Shown here: piece by piece, positions 1 through 8,938 of the stretch
How positions within the stretch are numbered: position 1 is the stretch's first letter
Layout: each line of letters starts with the position of its first letter
NCBI RefSeq assembly: GCF_009208735.1
Contig: NZ_WFLJ01000001.1
Span: 186,001 to 250,000, forward strand
Length of the DNA stretch: 64,000 bases
Direction of reading: 5' to 3'
Source of the DNA: Janthinobacterium rivuli
GTDB taxonomy: Bacteria > Pseudomonadota > Gammaproteobacteria > Burkholderiales > Burkholderiaceae_D
Notes under the pieces: model-generated
Databases searched by the model: none
The model's input: the letters and a program-made list of their open reading frames with translations, nothing else
Told to the model about the DNA's origin: nothing
Position numbers and translations under genes: made by a program

Positions 1-2839
1 CCGGTCCCGCGTCGCCCTGGTTCTTCATCTGGTTCAAACGGCTGCGCAGTTTCGACAGCGCTTCCAGGTAGGCGCGCATCAGGGACGCATTATTGTCCCT
101 GGCCGCCACCAGCTTGCCCACGCCGGCAAATTCGCGCCCCACGGGTCCCGTGGGCTTGTCCAGGCGGGCCGGGTCGAGCTGCGCATTGAGACCGGGATTG
201 GCCGTCAGCGGCGACGGCGCGCGGCGCAGCACGGTTTCCTTGAACCAGGCGATGATGCCCCGCTCGGCCTTGCGCAATTGGGCATTCTGCAGCGCCGGAT
301 TGTCCCACGAGGTTTCCTCGTAAATGGTCGTCAGCAGCTTGGCGATCGGCGACGACTGCGGGTCGCCCAGGCGGTTCATCGCCTGCACGGCGCCGTCGAA
401 GCCTTTCAGGTCGGCGACGGCGACGCCCTGCACGATTTTTTGCCACTCGCGCGCGTAGTCGGCCTTGTACATGGCCACCAGGTTTTTCTCGATCTGCTCC
501 GGACTGCCTTCCAGCGTCAGGTCGTCGGTGGAGGCGCTTTTCAGCACCCAGTCGGCGCTTTGCAGCTCGCGGTTGGCGGCGTCGCGAAACGCGCCCTCGA
601 CGAACTTTTCCCACGCCTGGCGCGTAAAGGCGCCGGAGACGGCGTGACTGCCCGCCAGCAGGGCCTGATCCTGTTCGCCGACGATGCGCGCCACCGTCAT
701 GCCGGGAAAGCGCGTCGAGGCGCGCGCCTTGACGTCGGCATACACGCGTTCGCGCGCCGGCATGCCGCGCACCACGCGGCGCAGGTTTTCGCGCGCCTGG
801 TCGACCAGCGCCAGCTTCTGCTCGATGCGCGGCCAGGACGGGTCGCCGATCTGCGCCAGGTAAAACGTCAGCAGCCGTTCGGCGCTGCGTATCATCTGTT
901 CGCGCGGCATGGCGCCCCGATTCCCCTCCAGCCAGCCGCGCCAGAAACGCGTCAGCTGGTCGTTCAGGTGGCTGCTTTCCGCATGCGTCTTATCGGCCAG
1001 CATCAGATAGGTTTTCAGCGCGTTGTAGGCATCTTCCACATTCGTCGCGCTGGCCGCCTGGTACTGCACGCCGCGTGTCGCCGCGGTGGGCGATACGGGC
1101 GCCGGCGTCTGCGGCGTGCGCGCCGTGGGCTGCAGTTGATCGGCGCTGGCGTTCATCTCGAACAGCAGGGCTTCCAGCGCGCCCGCCACAGGAGCGAGCA
1201 TGACCTGGCGCGCGCCGGCAAAGTATTCCTCGCGCAGCTTACGCTCAAGCAAGTCGCCCTGGTACAGGCCCAGTCGCAATGACCAGGGGCGTTGCGTGCG
1301 GTACGCCTCCAGCTGCTCGATGCGGTCCTGCAAGATCTCCAGCGCTTCCAGGCGCGACTGCAGGTCCAGGCGCCGCTCCTGCAGCTTCACCACCTTGTTT
1401 AAATCGGCCTCGACATTGGCCACCAGTTGCCGGTTGCCCAGGTAGGACCAGCTCCAGCCGCCCAGGCAGGCGCCCAGCGACACCGTCGCGGCGAAGAACA
1501 CGGCATATTTGAAGCGCAGCTTGGCGCGGTTGGCATAGTTGGCGACCAGGTGCTTGTCGGCAAAAATCACCTTGCGGAACAGCTCCAGCAGGAAATAGCC
1601 ATGCTGGCGCGCGCCGGACGGCGCCGCGGCCGGCGCCGGCGCGAAGGCCAGGTCGAAGCGGCGCGCCACCTGCTGCGAGGAGGCACTGACGGGCTCGCCC
1701 TCCTGCAGCGCGCTGGTGAAATAAAAGCCGCGGAAGACAGGCTGGAACTGGAACGGGTTTTCCTCGAATAGGGTGGCGATGAAGGCGCGCAGGGCCGGCT
1801 TGATGGCGGCGAATTCCAGCGGAAAGGTGAAGACGCCGGGGGCCATGGTCTTGCGCTGCCGGTGCGCCATGTTGGCCAGGCTCAGCTCCGTCAAGCCATC
1901 GTGCAATTCATCGAAACTCTGGTCGAAAAACGCCAGCAAGTCGGCCGTGGGCAGCTTGCGCTGGTAGGGCATGGTGGCGCCCCAGACGCGCTCGCGCTCG
2001 CTGCGTTCGGCATCCGCGAAAAACTCCGTGAAGCCGGCGATCAGGTCCGCCTTGGTAAACACGATGTACAGGGGCGCGAACACTTCCAGGCGCTCGATGA
2101 CGTCCTGCACGCGCTTGCGCAGGCTGCGCGCCAATTGCATGCCGACATCGGGGTCGCCGCTCAGCTCGGCGATGCTGACGGCGATGAGGATGCCGTTGAC
2201 GGGCGCCTTGCGCCGGTATTTTTTCAGCAGGTCGAGAAAGCCGAACCACTCGCCGCGGTGCTCGTCGACGACGGAGTAACGTCCCGCCGTGTCGAGCACG
2301 ATGCCGTCCGTCGTGAAAAACCAGTCGCAGTTGCGCGTGCCGCCCACGCCTTGCACGATCTTGCCGTCGGCGAAAGGGAACTGCAGGCCCGAATGCAGGA
2401 TGGCGCTGCTCTTGCCGGCGGCCGGGTTGCCGATGATCATGTACCACGGCAATTCGTACAGGGCGGCGGCGCCCGATTTGAGGCCCAGCTTGGACGTCTT
2501 GATGGTCTCGATGGCGGCCAGCATGCCCGTGCGCACGGCGCCGATTTCGCCCGGCTGGGTGCTGCTGGCCGTCGACGCCGAGGCGGCCTGCGCGGCGGCG
2601 ATCTCGGCCTCGTTGAGGATGGCCTGGCCCAGCGCCTGCGCATCGCGCCGCGCGCGGCGCCGGCGCCACAGCCACAGGCCCAGCCAGGTGACAAAGGCCA
2701 GCAACAGCAAGGCCAGCGCCCAGATCAGCGCCACTTCCAGCACCTCGGCGCCCAGGTACAGGAACACGGCCAGCGCCACGAAGCCGAGGATGGTCAGATT
2801 GCGGCTGTCGGTGAGGAAATGCCAGATTCGTCGCAGCAT
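1..2839 (-). CDS. tssM: Type VI secretion inner-membrane protein TssM (IcmF), C-terminus beyond the left edge
   Basis: TssM joins the T6SS baseplate to the outer-membrane lipoprotein TssJ across the inner membrane and periplasm. The reading frame stays open from an ATG at 2839 to the window edge, giving about 946 codons of a family usually 1,100-1,300 residues long. Two membrane segments lie near residues 15-32 and 38-58. A Walker A motif GNPAAGKS is at 137-144, VLDTAGRY follows near 181-188, and a G4-like TKAD is near 262-265, so the cytoplasmic GTPase-like domain appears intact. A third hydrophobic segment near residue 440 leads into the long periplasmic region. The ribosome-binding site is weak. 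The rest of the T6SS cluster presumably lies to the left. The family call is secure; the end is not visible. Confidence 0.93.
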   Translation of the reverse strand, partial: MLRRIWHFLTDSRNLTILGFVALAVFLYLGAEVLEVALIWALALLLLAFVTWLGLWLWRRRRARRDAQALGQAILNEAEIAAAQAASASTASSTQPGEIGAVRTGMLAAIETIKTSKLGLKSGAAALYELPWYMIIGNPAAGKSSAILHSGLQFPFADGKIVQGVGGTRNCDWFFTTDGIVLDTAGRYSVVDEHRGEWFGFLDLLKKYRRKAPVNGILIAVSIAELSGDPDVGMQLARSLRKRVQDVIERLEVFAPLYIVFTKADLIAGFTEFFADAERSERERVWGATMPYQRKLPTADLLAFFDQSFDELHDGLTELSLANMAHRQRKTMAPGVFTFPLEFAAIKPALRAFIATLFEENPFQFQPVFRGFYFTSALQEGEPVSASSQQVARRFDLAFAPAPAAAPSGARQHGYFLLELFRKVIFADKHLVANYANRAKLRFKYAVFFAATVSLGACLGGWSWSYLGNRQLVANVEADLNKVVKLQERRLDLQSRLEALEILQDRIEQLEAYRTQRPWSLRLGLYQGDLLERKLREEYFAGARQVMLAPVAGALEALLFEMNASADQLQPTARTPQTPAPVSPTAATRGVQYQAASATNVEDAYNALKTYLMLADKTHAESSHLNDQLTRFWRGWLEGNRGAMPREQMIRSAERLLTFYLAQIGDPSWPRIEQKLALVDQARENLRRVVRGMPARERVYADVKARASTRFPGMTVARIVGEQDQALLAGSHAVSGAFTRQAWEKFVEGAFRDAANRELQSADWVLKSASTDDLTLEGSPEQIEKNLVAMYKADYAREWQKIVQGVAVADLKGFDGAVQAMNRLGDPQSSPIAKLLTTIYEETSWDNPALQNAQLRKAERGIIAWFKETVLRRAPSPLTANPGLNAQLDPARLDKPTGPVGREFAGVGKLVAARDNNASLMRAYLEALSKLRSRLNQMKNQGDAGP

Positions 2840-3056
2840 GATGAGCCCAGGGTGAGGTCGCAAAGCAGGAGGAATGTCGCCGCATAGCGAGGCGGAGTCG
2901 GCCCATGCTGACAGCAATGCGGCGTGCCTTTGTTGACATATGACAAGTACCAGGTGCCAGCGCGCGGCAGGCGCCGGCGTGCCATTGACGCTGCGCAAGC
3001 AAGCTTGCAGCCGTGAAAATCTGGCCGATACGCGGCGCTAGAATGGCTGGCGCGGC

Positions 3057-3980
3057 TTACTTGCCCAGCACGCGCGGTTGCGGCAATTCCGTGTGGCCGA
3101 AGTCCATCATGGTCCAGCGTCCGCCCCAGCGCAGGCCCACCGATTCGGCCGTCACGCCATATAAACGGTAGCCGCGCATGGCCCAGGCATTTTTTTCAGA
3201 AATGACGAGCTTTCCTTCATGCATGAATGCGCAATCGGCCGCCAGGCCATACTGGTGATAGCTTTGAAACGCCCTGGCGTTCGTCACGTTCGGGCCGGCC
3301 GCCGCCAGCTGGTCCTGGCGCGCCGGACTGCGGTAGCCTTCCAGCAAAACCATGTCATAGCCATGCACGTCCTTCATGATCTTGAAGACCAGCAGCAGGC
3401 GCTGCGCGTAATCGTGGTCGAGCAATTGCCAGTTGCGGCTGGCGCCGCCCAGCAGCGGGCGCAGCTGCGTCACTTCCGCCGTGGAAAACAGCAGCGGCGG
3501 CAAGGTCGGTGGCGGCACCAGTTGCTCGCCCTTGAGCAAGTCGCTGACCTGGTCATTGATCGCGTGTTGCTGGTCCGCATAGCCGCGCAGGGCGATGCGG
3601 TCGCTGGACAGCCAGGCCAGCAGCGGCGGCAAGATGACCAGCACGCTGCCTGCCAGGCTCAGCCAACGATGCCGCCACAGCAGCTGCCAGGCGCGCGCCA
3701 TGCCCGTGCCCGCGTGCCGCTGCACGCGTTGCCACTGCGCGCCGCTGCCGCCCTTCAGGTGCTGCGCGCGCCGCTGCATGCGCCAGCCCAGGTTGACGAG
3801 CGTGTGCAGCACGATGGCGCGGCCGCCAGGAAACAGCAGCAGCCAGCAGGCAAAACAGGCGAGCAGGAAATACATCAGGACCAGGGCGACGAACATGGGG
3901 CGCTCCGTGATGGGATAGTCGGGGCCGGGCAGGCAATTGCTCGGCGGTATCGCTAGATCGTAGGCGTCCGCGGCCCGCAT
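3057..3980 (-). CDS. Membrane-anchored M15 (VanY/TagX-like) peptidoglycan peptidase
   Basis: The 307-codon frame probably starts at an internal ATG giving MFVALVLMYF, because the first 28 residues look non-coding. A hydrophobic helix lies at the new N-terminus and a second near residue 110 (SLAGSVLVILPPLLAWL). The C-terminal half carries the M15 zinc signature: a SxHxxGxAxD-type motif (SYHQYGLAADCAF) and a later DFGHTEL histidine, plus LEGYRSPARQ typical of VanY-like DD-/LD-carboxypeptidases. It lies directly upstream of tssM on the same strand, which suggests a TagX-type enzyme that opens peptidoglycan so the T6SS can be assembled. The M15 assignment is firm. The T6SS role is inferred from position and architecture. 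Confidence 0.82.
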   Translation of the reverse strand: MRAADAYDLAIPPSNCLPGPDYPITERPMFVALVLMYFLLACFACWLLLFPGGRAIVLHTLVNLGWRMQRRAQHLKGGSGAQWQRVQRHAGTGMARAWQLLWRHRWLSLAGSVLVILPPLLAWLSSDRIALRGYADQQHAINDQVSDLLKGEQLVPPPTLPPLLFSTAEVTQLRPLLGGASRNWQLLDHDYAQRLLLVFKIMKDVHGYDMVLLEGYRSPARQDQLAAAGPNVTNARAFQSYHQYGLAADCAFMHEGKLVISEKNAWAMRGYRLYGVTAESVGLRWGGRWTMMDFGHTELPQPRVLGK

Positions 3981-4034
3981 GAGCGCGGTTTACATCAAGG
4001 TCAGTCGAGTTTGATCCACTGCGGAGGTGATATT

Positions 4035-4736
4035 TTGTCTGTATTGAAAACCGGGGATGGCCAGGCGCGCGGTCCCAACCTGCTGAGCAAGGCCGGCGCG
4101 GCTGGCGCGCCCATCGAAGGCAAGGGCATCCTGTCGCAGCTCGAACACGGCGTCGCCGCGCCGGCGGCCATGCCGGCCCTGCGCTGGCGCCCCGGCTGGC
4201 GGCATTGGGCCGCTGGCGCGCTGGGCGTGACGGTGCTGGTCACGGCCGTGCTCACGCATGACACGAGCCTCGCGCCGCTGCCGAGCGCCCCTGCCACGGC
4301 CTCGACGGCACCCGTCATGCCGGCGCCAACGGTGCCGCCGCACGCGGCGCAGGCCGCCACCATCGTCAATACCGCGGCCCCGCCCTTGCCTGCCGCGTCG
4401 GCCACGACAGCGGGTGCGGCGCCAGGCGCAAGCGCGCCGCCCAGGACGCCGCAGCCCGTACGGCAGACGGCCGCGCGTCCACAGGGGACGAGGCCGGCGG
4501 CCGCGCCAGGCGACAGCGACGTCGCCTTGTTGACGGCGATGGTGGCCCATGCGCACGGGCAGGAAGGCACGGCAAAGCCCGTGCGCGACGTGGTGCTGCG
4601 CCAGCGGGAACAGGACCAACAACAGGAAACGGCGGAACTGTTGCGGCGCTGTCAGCAGCTGGGCTTGATCGAAGGCATGCTGTGCCGCTCGCGCATCTGC
4701 TCGGGCCGCTGGGACAGCGATCCCGCCTGCCATTGA
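4035..4736 (+). CDS. Single-pass Ala/Pro-rich protein of unknown function beside the T6SS genes
   Basis: A TTG at 4035 is preceded five bases upstream by a perfect GGAGGTG (4023-4029), so it is preferred over an in-frame TTG at 4011. The product is about 233 residues: a short basic N-terminus, one membrane segment (AAGALGVTVLVTAVL), then a long Ala/Pro/Thr-rich stretch and a compact C-terminus with heptad-like charged residues and four cysteines, including the motif EGMLCRSRICSGRW. This layout resembles envelope proteins with a periplasmic tail. It is transcribed divergently from the M15 peptidase. I do not recognise the family and assign no function. Confidence 0.7.
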   Translation: MSVLKTGDGQARGPNLLSKAGAAGAPIEGKGILSQLEHGVAAPAAMPALRWRPGWRHWAAGALGVTVLVTAVLTHDTSLAPLPSAPATASTAPVMPAPTVPPHAAQAATIVNTAAPPLPAASATTAGAAPGASAPPRTPQPVRQTAARPQGTRPAAAPGDSDVALLTAMVAHAHGQEGTAKPVRDVVLRQREQDQQQETAELLRRCQQLGLIEGMLCRSRICSGRWDSDPACH

Positions 4737-4752
4737 GCGCCTGCGCGGGCCA

Positions 4753-5544
4753 TCACGTGTTTCTCGGGTGAGCGGCCGCGTCCATGCGGCCGTGCAAAAA
4801 GCCTTCCATCAGCGCCAGCAATGCCTGCGGTTGCTCCTGGTGCGGCGTATGGCCGCACTGTTCGACGATGGCGGGCACGGCGTTGAGCGCCTGCGCCACG
4901 ATGGTGTCGACCTGGGCCGCGCTGCCATACTGGTCTTCGCTGCCCTGCACCACCAGCGCCGGGCATTCGACGGAAGGCAGCAGGTACTCGATGTTCCAGA
5001 ACTGGAACCCATAGCTGAGCCAAGTGTCAGACCAGGCCTTGAAGATGGTCTCCGTCTTGTCACCATGGTATTTCGCCAGCGCGCGCAGCTTGCCCGCGCC
5101 AAACGCCGCGTCCGCCACGCGGATGCCATCAAGCGTGATGCCTTCGACAAACACGTGCGCCGCTTCGGTGATGATGCCGCGCAAGCGCGGCGGCTGCTGC
5201 GCCGCATAGATCAGGGCGATGCTGCCGCCATCGGAGTGGCCGACGAGAAAATGGTCCTGCCCCGGCAGCAGTGCCGCGAGCACTTGCGGCAGCTCGCACA
5301 GCGCGTAGTCGTGCAGGTAATGGAGCTGGCGGCGCGCCGCCAGCGGCGACGACTGCCCATAGCCTTGCCGGTCATACAGCAAGCCGCGGCAACCCGTCGC
5401 CTGGCATAGCTGCGCGGGAAAATCTTTCCACATCGCACAGCAACCCAGCCCCTCGTGCAGGAACACCAGGCAGGGCTTGGCGGGGTCGCCTTCGATCAAT
5501 TCGTAATAGATATCGGTTTCGGCACTCAGGTTCAGTATCGGCAT
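4753..5544 (-). CDS. Alpha/beta-fold hydrolase
   Basis: This 263-residue protein has the full alpha/beta hydrolase layout: an oxyanion-hole stretch FLHEGLG near residues 28-34, a nucleophile elbow GHSDGGS near 102-108, a catalytic-acid position in QGSEDQYG near 204-211, and a histidine in CGHTPHQEQP near 232. There is no signal peptide, so it is probably cytoplasmic. It is monocistronic and convergent with the upstream plus-strand gene, with only 16 bases between stop codons. Substrate cannot be told from sequence; esters or small carboxylic derivatives are typical for this class. Confidence 0.85.
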   Translation of the reverse strand: MPILNLSAETDIYYELIEGDPAKPCLVFLHEGLGCCAMWKDFPAQLCQATGCRGLLYDRQGYGQSSPLAARRQLHYLHDYALCELPQVLAALLPGQDHFLVGHSDGGSIALIYAAQQPPRLRGIITEAAHVFVEGITLDGIRVADAAFGAGKLRALAKYHGDKTETIFKAWSDTWLSYGFQFWNIEYLLPSVECPALVVQGSEDQYGSAAQVDTIVAQALNAVPAIVEQCGHTPHQEQPQALLALMEGFLHGRMDAAAHPRNT

Positions 5545-5881
5545 GGGCTAGGCTCGCAACGGGTTGCGCATCGACAGATCGGCTGCGCCTATTGTGCCAT
5601 TGTCCTGCGCGGCATGCGTGGCGGCCCGTAAAAATAGCCTGCGGGAAAAGACCTTGCCGCCTTCCTGCAAGGTGTTTGCGCCAGCACAAACGAGCACCGT
5701 TTTTCCGGCCGCCTTGCGTGCCTTTTGCCCGCGCGTTTGCCTAGAATGGCTTACTCCAACAGCATGGAGCAGGCGGCTACCTTATCAGCCAGGACGTGAC
5801 ACTGGCCGTCACGGCAACAGATAGGGCGTCTTGCCGCACGACGACAGGCGCGGCGTCCAAACTATCGATCAGGAGTACATC
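5545..5881. other. Intergenic region of 337 bases
   Basis: This stretch separates two divergently transcribed genes. I see no convincing coding frame, hairpin terminator or RNA gene. It should hold both promoters; a TAGAAT-like hexamer near 5741 is a possible -10 element, but no clear -35 partner is seen. Confidence 0.4.
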
Positions 5882-6268
5882 ATGGAAATGAAAGTAGAAG
5901 ACAGGGCTGGCAGCAATCTGGCCGAACAAGAACTCACCGACTTGCCCGCCCAGCAGGAAAGCAAAACGGCGAAAGGTACGGCCGCGAAGGATTTGAACCT
6001 GAGCGGTAATGCGTTCACCACGTATTACACGTGGCGGGCGAACGGGGTTTTTCACGCGGTGAACTTCGTCAACGGCAACGTGAATGCCAATTCGCGCGTC
6101 TTCGTCAATATCAGCGAATTCAGCACGGATGCCCAGCACCGTTTCATTGGCGCTGCCCGCATGGCGGTGTACAACATCGCCCCGTACAACGGCGGCTTCC
6201 TGGCCTGGGTGGAAATCTCCTGGGGCAGCCCGCTCAATATCCGCTTTGACGTGTTCGTCGATCCCTGA
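5882..6268 (+). CDS. Small protein of unknown function (128 residues)
   Basis: An ATG at 5882 follows a good AGGAG (5871-5875), giving 128 residues and excluding the longer upstream frame. The N-terminal 35 residues are polar and acidic and look disordered. The rest is rich in aromatic and beta-forming residues with alternating hydrophobicity (TTYYTWRANGVFHAVNF; GFLAWVEISWG; NIRFDVFVDP), which suggests a small beta-sandwich. There is no signal peptide, membrane segment or cysteine. It is a single gene with no functional neighbours. I do not recognise the family. Confidence 0.72.
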   Translation: MEMKVEDRAGSNLAEQELTDLPAQQESKTAKGTAAKDLNLSGNAFTTYYTWRANGVFHAVNFVNGNVNANSRVFVNISEFSTDAQHRFIGAARMAVYNIAPYNGGFLAWVEISWGSPLNIRFDVFVDP

Positions 6269-6375
6269 TGCGGGAAACGCTGTGCGTGCCACTGGCAGCA
6301 GCGGGCCGGCATCGCGCACGTCGCTAAGAGACTGAAGGGACGGCCAGCGTGGACGGAAACCGTGCGCGCATGACA

Positions 6376-6405
6376 AAAGGGCCACGTGTTGCCACGTGGC
6401 CCTTT
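6376..6405 (-). terminator. Terminator of the first tRNA-Asn gene
   Basis: A perfect 12-bp stem (6376-6387 with 6394-6405) around a six-base loop is followed on the minus strand by a T-run (complement of 6375-6378). It lies 15 bases beyond the tRNA 3' end. Confidence 0.8.
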
Positions 6406-6419
6406 GCTACTACTTGTTC

Positions 6420-6495
6420 TGGCTCCCCGACCTGGACTCGAACCAGGGACCTGCGGATTAACAGTCCGTCGCTCTACCAACTGAGCTATCAGGGA
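6420..6495 (-). tRNA. tRNA-Asn (GTT), copy 1
   Basis: The 76-nt minus-strand sequence folds as a complete cloverleaf. The acceptor stem TCCCTGA pairs with TCGGGGA with one G-T wobble. The anticodon loop is CTGTTAA with GTT, the T arm carries GGTTCGAGTC, and the CCA end is encoded. It is identical to the three other copies at 13803, 14422 and 14633. Confidence 0.97.
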
Positions 6496-6506
6496 AAGGA
6501 GGCCGA

Positions 6507-6535
6507 ATTATATACGTCAAAATTTCTCATGTCCA
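6507..6535 (-). promoter_or_regulatory. Sigma70 promoter of tRNA-Asn copy 1
   Basis: On the minus strand TGGACA (6530-6535) and a perfect TATAAT (6507-6512) are separated by exactly 17 bases, with the tRNA 5' end 11 bases below the -10 box. The same arrangement recurs before the other three copies. Confidence 0.78.
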
Positions 6536-6778
6536 GTCGTTACTACATGGTTGCTGCATGGTTGCTGCATGGCCAGCAAAACAGGCCGCTTGCGGTGCCT
6601 GCCTCGCCAGGTGGCCGCGTTCGTCTGCGCGGCGCCATGCAAGATAGTAGAATAGCCAGGCCTTGCCGACCCGGAAGGCGGACAACGGCATGCCGGCAAC
6701 GGGGCGTCAACCACGCCGCCGCGCGGACATGCGCTTGCAAGGTTCATCCTTGCCCCTGGCTGACTGCTCTCACCCGAC

Positions 6779-7486
6779 ATGACAGAATCAAGCGCACCCT
6801 TGGTGGACCATCTCCGCAGCGGTGACAGCTCGGCGGAAATCGCCGAGCATATGGCGGCCGCCATCGTGGCGCGCCAATTGCCGCCCGGTACACGGCTGCG
6901 CGAAGAGGCGCTGTGCCGGCTGTATGGCGTCAGCCGCACCAAGATCCGCGCCGCCCTGCTGATCCTGTCCAAAGACAAACTCATACGCATGGTGCCCGAC
7001 AAGGGCGCCTTCGTCAGCCAGCCGACGGAAGCGGAGGCGCGCGACATCTTTGCCGCGCGGCGCATCATCGAAGCGGCCCTGGCGCACGCATTCGTCGCGC
7101 GGGCCAAACCCGCCGATTACCGGATGCTGGAGCGCCACCTGAAAGCGGAACGCCTGGCGCTGGCGCAAGCGACGCCGCTGCGCTCGCAACTGCTGGGCGA
7201 CTTCCACGTATTGCTGGCCGACATCGCCGGCAACGCCGTGCTGCGCGACATCGTGCGCGAACTGGTGGGCCGCAGTTCGCTCATCACCATGCTGTACCAG
7301 ACGGGCCACGCCGCCGCCTGCTCGTGCGACGAGCACGGCCGCTTTCTCGACGCAGCGCGCAGCGGCGACGCGGATCTGGCTGCGCGCCTCATGGTCGAGC
7401 ACCTGGCGCACGTGGAAGCGGCCTTGCGCTTCGACGGCAGCGTGTATGACGACAAGAAAGACCTGGTGGCGGCCCTGCTGATGTAA
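6779..7486 (+). CDS. GntR-family (FCD/FadR subfamily) transcriptional regulator
   Basis: The 235-residue protein has an N-terminal winged helix of GntR type (LPPGTRLREEALCRLYGVSRTKIRAALLIL, near residues 36-65) followed by an all-helical FCD ligand-binding domain (about 90-220). The FCD part keeps histidines such as DFHVLLADIAGN and a late HLAHVEAAL helix that usually bind a metal and an organic-acid ligand. No ribosome-binding site is obvious at the ATG. No metabolic gene is divergent from it, so its target is unknown. The purine permease is convergent with it rather than co-transcribed. Confidence 0.88.
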   Translation: MTESSAPLVDHLRSGDSSAEIAEHMAAAIVARQLPPGTRLREEALCRLYGVSRTKIRAALLILSKDKLIRMVPDKGAFVSQPTEAEARDIFAARRIIEAALAHAFVARAKPADYRMLERHLKAERLALAQATPLRSQLLGDFHVLLADIAGNAVLRDIVRELVGRSSLITMLYQTGHAAACSCDEHGRFLDAARSGDADLAARLMVEHLAHVEAALRFDGSVYDDKKDLVAALLM

Positions 7487-7501
7487 GCGGTGCCATCAAA
7501 A

Positions 7502-7533
7502 AAGGCCGCCGATGCGGATGCGCGGGCGGCCTT
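7502..7533 (-). terminator. Terminator after the purine permease
   Basis: A 9-bp GC-rich stem (7502-7510 with 7525-7533) is followed on the minus strand by six Ts. It may also act more weakly for the convergent regulator on the plus strand, where no T-run follows. Confidence 0.75.
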
Positions 7534-7568
7534 GTCATTGCGCCGACAACTGCTTGCCGGCAAACTCG

Positions 7569-8867
7569 CTATTCGCCCAGGTAGATAAACTTGAACAGGA
7601 AGATGGCGGCGATGATGTAAGCCACCACTGATACCTGCTTGCCCTTGCCCGTCAACAGTTTCAATACGGCATAGGTGATGAAGCCGAAGGCGACGCCGCT
7701 GGCCACGGAATACGTGAATGGCATCATCAAGGCCGTGATGGCGGCTGGAATGCTTTCCGTGCTGTCATCCCAGTCGATGAAGGTCAGTTCGCGCAGCATC
7801 AGGCACGCCACGTACAGCAGCGCCGGCGCCGTCGCGTACGGCGGCACCGTGTGCGCCAGCGGGGCGAAGAACAGGCTGCCCAGGAACAACAATGCAACGG
7901 CCACGGCCGTCAAGCCCGTGCGGCCGCCCGCCTGCACGCCAGCCGCGCTTTCCACGAAGGCGGTGGTGCTAGACGTGCCCAGGCAGGCGCCGGCGGCGAT
8001 CGCCGTGCTGTCGGCCAGCAAGGCCTTGTTCATGCGTTCCATCTTGCCGTCTTTTAATAAACCGGCACGGTTGGCCACGCCCATCAAGGTACCCGTCGCG
8101 TCGAACAATTCGACCAGGAAAAACACCAGCACCACGTTGACGATGCCGATCGACAGCGCACCCATGATGTCGAGCTTGAACAAGGTCGGTTCGATGGCGG
8201 GCGGCGCCGAAACGATACCGTTGAACTCATTGCCGCCAAAGAAGAAGCTGGCGACGGTGATGGCGAGGATGCCGATCAGGATGGCGCCCGGCACTTTCAG
8301 GCGGTCCAGCGCGACGATGATGAAGAAGCCGAGGATGGCCAGGATGGGCGCCGCCTTGTGCAAGTCGCCCAGGGCGATGATGGTGGCCGGGTTCGACACC
8401 ACCACGCCCGCGCTTTTCAGGGAAATGATGGCCAGGAACAGACCGATACCGACGGTGATGGCCGTGCGCAACGCGGGCGGGATGCTGTTGATGATCATCT
8501 CGCGCACCTTGAACAGGCTGACCAGGATGAACAGGCAGCCGGAAATGAAAACGGCGCCCAGCGCCACTTCCCAGCTCATGCCCATGCCCTTGACCACCGT
8601 GTACGAGAAATATGCATTCAAGCCCATGCCCGGCGCCAGCGCGATCGGGTAGTTCGCGTACAGGCCCATGATCAGGGTGCCGATGGCGGCCGCCAGGCAG
8701 GTGGCGACGAAAACGGAATCTTTCGGCATGCCCGCGTCGCCAAGGATGGACGGGTTGACGAAGATAATGTAGGCCATCGTCAGGAACGTGGTCAGGCCGG
8801 CCAGCAGCTCCGTGCGCACATTGGTCCCGTTGTCCTTCAGTTTGAAATAGCGTTCCAGGAACTGCAT
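7569..8867 (-). CDS. NCS2-family purine (adenine/guanine/hypoxanthine) permease, AzgA/GhxP type
   Basis: This 432-residue inner-membrane transporter has the AzgA-subfamily signatures: the N-terminal FKLKDNGTNVRTELLAGLTTF segment, the APGMGLNAYFSY motif near residues 78-89, and ACLGTSSTTAFVESAAGVQAGGRTGLTAV near 290-318, with 12-14 hydrophobic segments. These proteins import purine bases by proton symport. A strong AAGGGG lies upstream of the ATG. A GtrA gene lies upstream on the same strand with a 71-base gap, but the pair has no obvious functional link. Exact substrate within the purines is not decidable. Confidence 0.92.
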   Translation of the reverse strand: MQFLERYFKLKDNGTNVRTELLAGLTTFLTMAYIIFVNPSILGDAGMPKDSVFVATCLAAAIGTLIMGLYANYPIALAPGMGLNAYFSYTVVKGMGMSWEVALGAVFISGCLFILVSLFKVREMIINSIPPALRTAITVGIGLFLAIISLKSAGVVVSNPATIIALGDLHKAAPILAILGFFIIVALDRLKVPGAILIGILAITVASFFFGGNEFNGIVSAPPAIEPTLFKLDIMGALSIGIVNVVLVFFLVELFDATGTLMGVANRAGLLKDGKMERMNKALLADSTAIAAGACLGTSSTTAFVESAAGVQAGGRTGLTAVAVALLFLGSLFFAPLAHTVPPYATAPALLYVACLMLRELTFIDWDDSTESIPAAITALMMPFTYSVASGVAFGFITYAVLKLLTGKGKQVSVVAYIIAAIFLFKFIYLGE

Positions 8868-8938
8868 GATTAACCCCTTGTTTTGGTAAAACCGGGCGCC
8901 TGCGTGTGGCCAGTGCGCCTCTTTTTATGACGAAATGA

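Noticed and set aside
3981..4034. An ATG-less, TTG-started longer form of the 4035 gene from 4011
   Set aside because: The Shine-Dalgarno GGAGGTG lies downstream of 4011, so only the TTG at 4035 fits it.
6540..6575. Tandem catggttgctg repeat upstream of the GntR-type regulator
   Set aside because: Only two full copies of an 11-base unit; not enough to call a functional repeat.
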